Positions 37,977-42,665 of a DNA stretch of 42,665 bases are shown piece by piece. Origin of the DNA: DATDMG01 sp036518955 (lineage in GTDB: Bacteria > Actinomycetota > Actinomycetes > Actinomycetales > Kineosporiaceae); NCBI GenBank assembly GCA_036518955.1, contig DATDMG010000445.1, positions 1 through 42,665 of the forward strand. The letters run 5' to 3'. Within the stretch, counting starts at the first letter, position 1, and each line of letters starts with the position of its first letter. A program made the translations under genes and the position numbers. The notes under the pieces are model-generated. The model searched no databases. It was not told where the DNA came from and saw nothing but the letters and a program-made list of their open reading frames with translations.

Positions 37977-39716
37977 GTGTACGACTCCCTGCAGGACGGT
38001 GCTCGCGGCGGACCGGGTCCGTACTCTTCGCGCCCGGTGCCCGGCCCGTCCGCCGGGACCGTGAGGTACGGTCACCCGGCGTCCTCGCCGCGCCGTCGTG
38101 GCCGGTCGGGGTACCCCGCTCCCGGCCGGCCGGTGCGGCGTCGGCGTCGCTGGCCGCGGGTGCTGGTCGCCCTGGCCGTCACCGGGACGGTGGTGGCGAG
38201 TGGGGCGGCCCTGCTGGAGTACCAGCAGCTCAACCGCAACATCCGCAGTGTGCCGCTGTTCGCCGGCGTGTCCGGGGACGCCGGGACCGAGCGGGTCGAC
38301 CCGTTCGGCCACAGCCCGATCAATGTGCTCGTGATCGGGTCCGACGCCCGGAACACCGCCGCCGACTGTGCGCTGGGGCACGACTGCCGCACCGGTGTGC
38401 AGAACGCGGACGTCGAGCTGCTCGTGCACGTCGCCGCGGACCGCAGCAATGCCTCCGTGCTGAGCATCCCCCGCGACACGATCACCACTCTGCCGTCCTG
38501 CCGCAACCCCACCACGGGCCGGGTGACGCCGGGCCGGGTCGCCCAGATCAATGCGAGCCTGGTCGACGGGCCGGGCTGCACGGTCGCCGCGGTGCACCAG
38601 CTGACCGGCGTCCCGATCGACCACTTCGCGATGGTCGACTTCGCCGGCGTGGTGGCGATGTCGGACGCCGCCGGTGGGGTCCCGGTGTGCGTCACCGCCG
38701 ACGTCTTCGACCCCTACTCCCACCTCAGGCTGACCGGCGGTAGGCATGTGCTGAAGGGGGTCGGCGCCCTGCAGTTCGTCCGCTCCCGGCACGCCTTCGG
38801 CGACGGCAGCGATCTGGGCCGCACCTATGCCCAGCACCTCTTCCTGGGTTCCATGATCCGCACCCTGAAGGGCCGGGGGGTGGTCACCAACCCCGCCACG
38901 CTGGTCGCGCTCGCCCAAGCAGCGACCAAGGCGCTCACCGTGGACAGCGGGCTGGCCTCGATCCGCCAGCTCGTCGGTCTGGCCGGGGACCTCGACCAGG
39001 TGCCGCCGCGGCGGATCACCTTCGCCACCATGCCGACGTCCCCGGACCCCAACGACGCGAACCGCGTGATCCCCGGTCCGACGGCGCCCGCGCTGTTCCG
39101 GGCGATCGCGGCGGACACCCCCCTGACCCGGCCCGCGTCCCGGACCGCCGCCTCGCCATCCGCCGCTGCCGGGATGGCGGATGCCGGTACGGCGGATGCC
39201 GGCACGGCGGGGGACCCGGCGGGGGTCGCCGTCCGGGTTCTCAACGGCACCGGGGTCGCCGGGCGCGCGACCGGCGTCGCCCGCGCCCTGGTCGCGCACG
39301 GGTTCTCTGCCGCGACGTCCACCGGCACCGCGGCACCGGTGGGCCGGACCTCTCTGCGCTACCCCGCCGGCAGCCTGGACCAGGCCCGCGCGGTCGCCGC
39401 GGCGCTCAAGCTGCCGCCGGTCGCGCTGGTGCCGGGCCGGTCGGCAGGGCTCGTTCTGACGATCGGCGCGGACTGGACGGCGGGGACCACCTTCCCGGCG
39501 AGCGCGGCGACCGGGAGCGGAGCGTCCGGCGGGGCGGGGAGCGCTGCCGGCGCCGGTGTGGCAGCGGTGCCCTCCGCCGCGCACGCGTCGACCGCGGACC
39601 AGGCCACCACCTGCGCCCCGGTGAGCACCGCCCGGACGGTGGCGCTCAAGGGCGTCCCGATGACGCCGACCCAGGCGTTCCGCCGGTCGGCGGGAGTGGC
39701 GCTGTCCGCCCCTTGA
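37977..39716 (+). CDS. LytR-CpsA-Psr (LCP) family cell-wall glycopolymer ligase with LytR_C domain
   Basis: 579 aa. GTG 37977 lies 7 nt after TATTAC (37965-37970), a possible -10 box, with no ribosome site, so the mRNA may be leaderless. A basic, Pro-rich cytoplasmic head, one membrane helix (~60-81, VLVALAVTGTVVASGAALLEY), then the extracellular LCP domain: INVLVIGSDAR (121-125), NADVELLVHVAADRSNASVLSIPRDT with Arg/Asp that bind the lipid pyrophosphate, FAMVDFAGVVAMSDAAGGV, GALQFVRSRHAFGDGSDLGRTYAQ. A C-terminal LytR_C domain (VAVRVLNGTGVAGRATGVARALVAHGF...) follows. LCP enzymes transfer lipid-linked glycopolymers onto peptidoglycan (arabinogalactan in mycobacteria). It may attach a polymer made elsewhere, possibly by the minus-strand cluster (inference). 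Confidence 0.93.
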   Translation: MYDSLQDGARGGPGPYSSRPVPGPSAGTVRYGHPASSPRRRGRSGYPAPGRPVRRRRRWPRVLVALAVTGTVVASGAALLEYQQLNRNIRSVPLFAGVSGDAGTERVDPFGHSPINVLVIGSDARNTAADCALGHDCRTGVQNADVELLVHVAADRSNASVLSIPRDTITTLPSCRNPTTGRVTPGRVAQINASLVDGPGCTVAAVHQLTGVPIDHFAMVDFAGVVAMSDAAGGVPVCVTADVFDPYSHLRLTGGRHVLKGVGALQFVRSRHAFGDGSDLGRTYAQHLFLGSMIRTLKGRGVVTNPATLVALAQAATKALTVDSGLASIRQLVGLAGDLDQVPPRRITFATMPTSPDPNDANRVIPGPTAPALFRAIAADTPLTRPASRTAASPSAAAGMADAGTADAGTAGDPAGVAVRVLNGTGVAGRATGVARALVAHGFSAATSTGTAAPVGRTSLRYPAGSLDQARAVAAALKLPPVALVPGRSAGLVLTIGADWTAGTTFPASAATGSGASGGAGSAAGAGVAAVPSAAHASTADQATTCAPVSTARTVALKGVPMTPTQAFRRSAGVALSAP

Positions 39717-39724
39717 CCGGCGGG

Positions 39725-40702
39725 TCAGCTCGAGCTCGGCAGCCACGCCTGCCAGGTGGAGCGGTGGCCGTCGAGCCACTTCTTCGCCGCCTGCTCCATG
39801 GTCATCCCGCCGTCGGTGATGTCTCGGGCGACCTGGTTCTGGTCGTCGTTGGTCCACGTGAAGTTCTTGATCAGTTCGGCGGCCGGACTGCCCGACCGGG
39901 CGAAGCCGGAATTCATGATCTTGTCGAGGTCGTACGGCTGGTAGTCGCAGGCCACGGTCTTGGGGTCGGCGTCGCACCCGGGTGTGTAGGTCGGCAGCGA
40001 GACGTGCACCAGCGGGATCTCCGACAGCAGCCACTGCGGGGAGTAGAAGTACCCCAACACCGGCTGGTGCTCCTTCTCCGCCGTCCGGAACGCCTCGATC
40101 AGGGCCTGCTCGCTGCCTGCGTAGACCACCGTGAAGTCGAGGCGCAGGTTTCTCACCAGCGCGGCGTCGTTGGTGACGTACGTGGGGTCGCCGTCCAGGA
40201 GCTGGCCCTTGCCGCCGGACTTGGCGGTGCGGAACATGTCCGCGTACTTGTTCAGGTTGTGCCAGTCGGTGATGTCCGGGTAGGCCTTCGCCACCCACGG
40301 CGGCACGTACCAGCCGATCAGGCCCTTGTTCCCGGTGAGTCCGCCCTCCACGACGACCTTCTTGTCGTCGATGTAGAGCCTCTTCAGGTCGTCGTGACCC
40401 CAGTTCTCCAGGATCGCGTCCACCTCGCCGCTGGCCAGGTGTTTCCAGGAGTCGGTCTCGCCCTCCTTGCGGGTCTGCACGCTGCAGTTGAACTGTGAGC
40501 GGGCCAGTGAGGCGATCACCGCCAGGTCGGCGTCGTAGCCCACCCACGGGTTCTCGGCCAGGCGCAGGGTCCCGCACGGTCGCGCCGTGGCGCCGGGCGC
40601 GGGCACGAGCTTCGGCTCGCCCGAGCCGCAGGCGGCGAGCAGCAGCGTGCCCACCAGCGCGACGGAGATCCGGCGGAACCGGTGGAGCGGGGAGCGCGGC
40701 AT
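39725..40702 (-). CDS. Glycine betaine/proline-type ABC substrate-binding lipoprotein (OpuAC family)
   Basis: 325 aa. ATG 40702 with GGAAGGACC upstream. Signal peptide ending in lipobox LAAC (Cys25). OpuAC-family text: LRLAENPWVGYDADLAVIASLARSQFNC, GETDSWKHLASGEVDAILENWGHDD, GLIGWYVPPWVAKAYPDITDWHNLNKYADMF, VLGYFYSPQWLLSEIPLVHVSLP and a C-terminal domain with TWTNDDQNQVARDITDGGMTMEQAAKKWLDGH. Aromatic residues in the Trp-rich loops would form the betaine cage. No permease or ATPase gene is adjacent; instead it starts 57 bp downstream of the conservon GTPase gene on the same strand. It may act with a distant transporter or as an osmolyte sensor for the conservon (inference). Confidence 0.9.
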   Translation of the reverse strand: MPRSPLHRFRRISVALVGTLLLAACGSGEPKLVPAPGATARPCGTLRLAENPWVGYDADLAVIASLARSQFNCSVQTRKEGETDSWKHLASGEVDAILENWGHDDLKRLYIDDKKVVVEGGLTGNKGLIGWYVPPWVAKAYPDITDWHNLNKYADMFRTAKSGGKGQLLDGDPTYVTNDAALVRNLRLDFTVVYAGSEQALIEAFRTAEKEHQPVLGYFYSPQWLLSEIPLVHVSLPTYTPGCDADPKTVACDYQPYDLDKIMNSGFARSGSPAAELIKNFTWTNDDQNQVARDITDGGMTMEQAAKKWLDGHRSTWQAWLPSSS

Positions 40703-40759
40703 CGGGCGAGGTCCTTCCTGCCGGGGACGGCACGATCGGGGGGCGCGGCGGGCAGCGGC

Positions 40760-41353
40760 TCAGCGCCGGACGGCGAGGCTCGCCTTCTCCTCCAGCCTCC
40801 GCATGAGCACCAACTCGGTGAGGTTGACCAGCACGTTCTTGACGGATGCGCGGAGGCGGGCGTCGCACTCCAGCACCGGGACCTCGTCCCCGACGCCGAG
40901 CGCCTCGCGGACCTCCTCGACGTCGAACCGGGTCGTGCCGTCGAACACGTTCACCGCGACGAGGAACGGCACTCCGTGTTCCTCGAAGTAGTCGATGGCC
41001 CGGAAGCAGTCCTCGATCCGGCTGGTGTCGAGCAGGACGATGGCCCCGAGCGCCCCCTGGACCAGGTCGTCCCAGAGGAAGGAGTAGCGGTCCTGGCCCG
41101 GGGTCCCGAACAGGTACAGACGCAGGGTCTCGTCCAGGCTGATCCGGCCGAAGTCGAGAGCCACCGTCGTGGTGATCTTGCCCGGTACCTGGTGGCGGTC
41201 GTCGACGCCGACGGACACCGACGTCATGTCCGCCTCCGTGAGCAGCGGTTCGATCTCCGAGATCGCGCTGACGAAGGTCGTCTTCCCGACGCCGAATCCG
41301 CCGCTGATGACGATCTTCGCCGAGGTCAGCGTGAGGTCAGAGGGCGCGGACAC
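40760..41353 (-). CDS. Conservon small GTPase-like ATP/GTP-binding protein (CvnD type)
   Basis: 197 aa. GTG 41353 overlaps the end of the DUF742 gene by 17 bp; GGAAAGGA lies ~9 nt ahead. P-loop GGFGVGKT (18-25) in KIVISGGFGVGKTTFVSAISE, switch-like TTTVALDFGRI, DTPGQ-equivalent FGTPGQDRYSFLWDDL, and a base-recognition segment LVAVNVFDG (VNVFD in place of NKxD). The family is the fourth member of streptomycete conservons, Ras-like proteins that act with the roadblock protein as a GTPase switch linked to a sensor kinase and to development. It follows cvnA-B-C in the usual order. Confidence 0.93.
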   Translation of the reverse strand: MSAPSDLTLTSAKIVISGGFGVGKTTFVSAISEIEPLLTEADMTSVSVGVDDRHQVPGKITTTVALDFGRISLDETLRLYLFGTPGQDRYSFLWDDLVQGALGAIVLLDTSRIEDCFRAIDYFEEHGVPFLVAVNVFDGTTRFDVEEVREALGVGDEVPVLECDARLRASVKNVLVNLTELVLMRRLEEKASLAVRR

Positions 41354-41816
41354 GATCCCGGATCCTTTCCAGCAGCTGTACCGAGATCTCCTGGCCCTCG
41401 ACCAGTGCGAGGTAGCCGTCCCTGATCAGGTCCGAGACCAGGATCCGGGTCACGCCGAGCGGGACCCGCAGCGCCGCCGCGACGTCGGCCAGCGAGGCCG
41501 GCTGGTGGCAGAGGTCGTAGATCCGGCGTTCCTCGAACCGCAACGCTCCGGCCGGGATCCCGGGCAGGGACCGGATCAGCGACTCGACCCGCAGGTCGTC
41601 ACGCTCGGGGCGGGTCCGCCCGCCGGTGAGCAGGAAGGGCCGGACGGCGAGCTCGTCGGCCAGGTCCGCGTCGTGCACGGACGATGCGTGCGGTGTCGAC
41701 CACGGGCCGGTCCCGCGGTCTCCCCGGAAGCCACCGGCCGGGGTGGTGACGGCGGGCGGGGGGCTGCCGGCCGGGGTGGTGCCGGTCAGCACCGGTCGGT
41801 GTGGGTCGGCGCTCAC
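41337..41816 (-). CDS. Conservon DUF742 protein (CvnC type)
   Basis: 159 aa. GTG 41816 overlaps the TGA of the roadblock gene (GTGA, 4 bp). After a variable ~50-residue head, the DUF742 core reads VRPFLLTGGRTRPERDDLRVESLIRSLPG, LRFEERRIYDLCHQPASLADVAAALRVPLGVTRILVSDLIRDGYLAL, a winged-helix-like fold. The family sits between roadblock and GTPase in conservons and may bridge them. The stop overlaps the GTPase start by 17 bp, so the four genes are tightly coupled. Confidence 0.93.
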   Translation of the reverse strand: MSADPHRPVLTGTTPAGSPPPAVTTPAGGFRGDRGTGPWSTPHASSVHDADLADELAVRPFLLTGGRTRPERDDLRVESLIRSLPGIPAGALRFEERRIYDLCHQPASLADVAAALRVPLGVTRILVSDLIRDGYLALVEGQEISVQLLERIRDRVRAL

Positions 41817-42238
41817 TGCGGGAGCTGCCGTCGGGCCTCGGCGATGAGCGCCGGCGAGAGCAGCTCCCCGAACCGCTCCGCCAGGGTGGCGATCTCGAAG
41901 CCGACCAGCCCGAGGTCGCAGCCGCCGTCCGCGACGACGCCGAGGCACGCCCCGCCGGAGATCGCGGAAACCAGGAGGAAGCCGCGCTTCATCTCGATCA
42001 TGATCAGCTTCAGGCTCTCGAAGTCGTAGCGCCGGGCTGCGCTGCGGCCCAGGCTGGTCAGGCTCGAGACGATGGCCGCGAGGTGATCGGCCTCGTTCCG
42101 GCTGAGCCCGTCGGAGCCGGCGATGAGCAGTCCGTCGGAGGAGACGGCGACGGCTTCGCGGACGCCGTCCGTCTGGTGGACGAAGTTGCCCAGCAGCCAG
42201 CTGAACTGGTGCCTGTCGGTGTGGGCGTTGACGCTCAC
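41813..42238 (-). CDS. Conservon roadblock/LC7 domain protein (CvnB type)
   Basis: 141 aa. GTG 42238 with AGGAGG four bases upstream; the start overlaps the kinase stop by GTGA. Core: FSWLLGNFVHQTDGVREAVAVSSDGLLIAGSDGLSRNEADHLAAIVSSLTSLGRSAARRYDFESLKLIMIEMKRGFLLVSAISGGACLGVVADGGCDLGLVGFEIATLAERFG, the complete roadblock/LC7 fold. These domains dimerise and regulate the GTPase partner (MglB-like). Translation from the start after AGGAGG fits the typical length of the family; an earlier in-frame ATG lacks a ribosome site. Confidence 0.94.
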   Translation of the reverse strand: MSVNAHTDRHQFSWLLGNFVHQTDGVREAVAVSSDGLLIAGSDGLSRNEADHLAAIVSSLTSLGRSAARRYDFESLKLIMIEMKRGFLLVSAISGGACLGVVADGGCDLGLVGFEIATLAERFGELLSPALIAEARRQLPQ

Positions 42239-42665
42239 TCGTCCTCCTGCGCGCAGGTGGGGGCTGGCCATGACGGCGTGGCGGTGTCGACCGGCATCCC
42301 CTGCGCTCGCTGCATGCCGGAGCGCAGGGACGTCAGGCGTGCTCTGATCTGGTCCGGGGAGTCGTCAACGACGTCGGGACGGGCGGCGTCCCGGTCGGGG
42401 CCTGGATCGGTCGGCGGGGTCGGGCGCCGGCTGCGCGGCGTCCGCTTGCGCAGCCCGTTGCGCGTGCGTTCCTCGCCGTCGTTGCCGGCGCCGTCGTTGC
42501 CGGCGGCGCCGGGGTGGGCGATGCCGCGGCCGCCGGTCCCGCTGCGGGTCGCGCTCACCCCGACCGGTGGGCGATGCCCGGGGCCGGGGTGCGCCAGGTC
42601 CACCTCGACCGACCAGTGGTCCCACGCCGACTCCCCGGGGGCACCGTGCCAGGGGGACCACGGGG
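42235..42665 (-). CDS. Conservon sensor histidine kinase, C-terminal tail only (CvnA type)
   Basis: The last ~142 codons run off the right edge; the frame is open to the end. What is visible is a low-complexity Pro/Gly/Asn/Arg-rich tail (DLAHPGPGHRPPVG, NGLRKRTPRS) ending in the family's conserved RLTSLRSGMQRAQ-like segment (IRARLTSLRSGMQRAQ). That tail and its place just before roadblock-DUF742-GTPase identify the conservon kinase; the ATPase and sensor domains (often nitrate/nitrite-sensor-like) lie outside the window. The stop overlaps the next start by 4 bp. Confidence 0.82.
   Translation of the reverse strand, partial: PWSPWHGAPGESAWDHWSVEVDLAHPGPGHRPPVGVSATRSGTGGRGIAHPGAAGNDGAGNDGEERTRNGLRKRTPRSRRPTPPTDPGPDRDAARPDVVDDSPDQIRARLTSLRSGMQRAQGMPVDTATPSWPAPTCAQEDE

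Noticed and set aside
36803..38743. 646-residue frame across the PLP enzyme and LCP genes
   Set aside because: Arg/Gly-rich shadow crossing a terminator hairpin; both real genes have complete motifs.
1..42665. CRISPR arrays, tRNA/rRNA genes, insertion sequences, prophage
   Set aside because: No regularly spaced repeats of 25-40 bp, no tRNA cloverleaf, transposase, integrase or phage structural motif was seen; short tandem repeats found are microsatellite-like.

Overview
The window is about 42.7 kb of very GC-rich DNA with 34 protein-coding genes that I can support, two of them cut by the window edges. Many genes use GTG starts, several overlap by 4 bp (ATGA or GTGA), and third codon positions are almost always G or C. 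Family-level markers point to a free-living actinobacterium: a conservon-type signalling operon (roadblock, DUF742, small GTPase), a GT81 glucosyl-3-phosphoglycerate synthase, a LytR-CpsA-Psr protein with a LytR_C domain, DUF1416, a DUF2637 membrane protein, an SAV2177-type methyltransferase and a SAM-IV riboswitch. I cannot name the genus. No tRNA, rRNA, insertion sequence, prophage or CRISPR array was recognised.

Layout. (1) 1-3517: a peptide/amide-type ABC binding lipoprotein (partial) and a YtcJ-like amidohydrolase are divergent from a TetR regulator. Between them is a perfect 21-bp palindrome that contains the -35 box of a near-consensus promoter for the amidohydrolase. (2) 3573-5974: a secreted phosphoesterase lipoprotein and an AI-2E/PerM-type membrane protein. 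(3) 6079-16298: a six-gene minus-strand envelope-polysaccharide cluster. It holds a small membrane protein with a Cys-rich motif, an acyltransferase-3 protein with a large extracytoplasmic C-terminal domain, a polysaccharide deacetylase fused to a processive GT2 synthase (overlapping the acyltransferase by ATGA), a secreted lysozyme-like protein, a GT-C glycosyltransferase and a sulfatase/LTA-synthase-like membrane enzyme. This is the most system-like part of the window: one chain polymerises and deacetylates, and its neighbours could acylate, decorate and cut the product.

(4) 16914-22072: a DUF2637 membrane protein, then lipid-type genes (enoyl-CoA hydratase-like, a long acyl-CoA dehydrogenase, an SDR) with a KstR-like palindrome between the last two. 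(5) 22140-23450: a SAM-IV riboswitch ahead of a CysA/SseA-type thiosulfate sulfurtransferase and DUF1416, a sulfur operon. (6) 23568-28613: a GlsB-type membrane protein, a LacI regulator, a LarA-family nickel racemase, and an unusual fusion of a five-bladed tachylectin-like propeller to an N,N-dimethylformamidase-like domain. (7) 28726-34732: a thiolase, a LuxR protein with an NTPase domain, a GAF-GAF-SpoIIE phosphatase, and a convergent SAM methyltransferase whose stop codon shares a 12-bp palindrome with that of the phosphatase.

(8) 35042-39716: a small uncharacterised protein coupled to GpgS, a group II PLP decarboxylase-like enzyme and the LCP protein. (9) 39725-42665: a conservon operon (histidine kinase C-terminus, roadblock, DUF742, GTPase) joined by stop/start overlaps and followed closely by an orphan glycine-betaine-type binding lipoprotein, which suggests an osmolyte-linked signalling unit. 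Functions are assigned from motifs read by eye; no database search was run.
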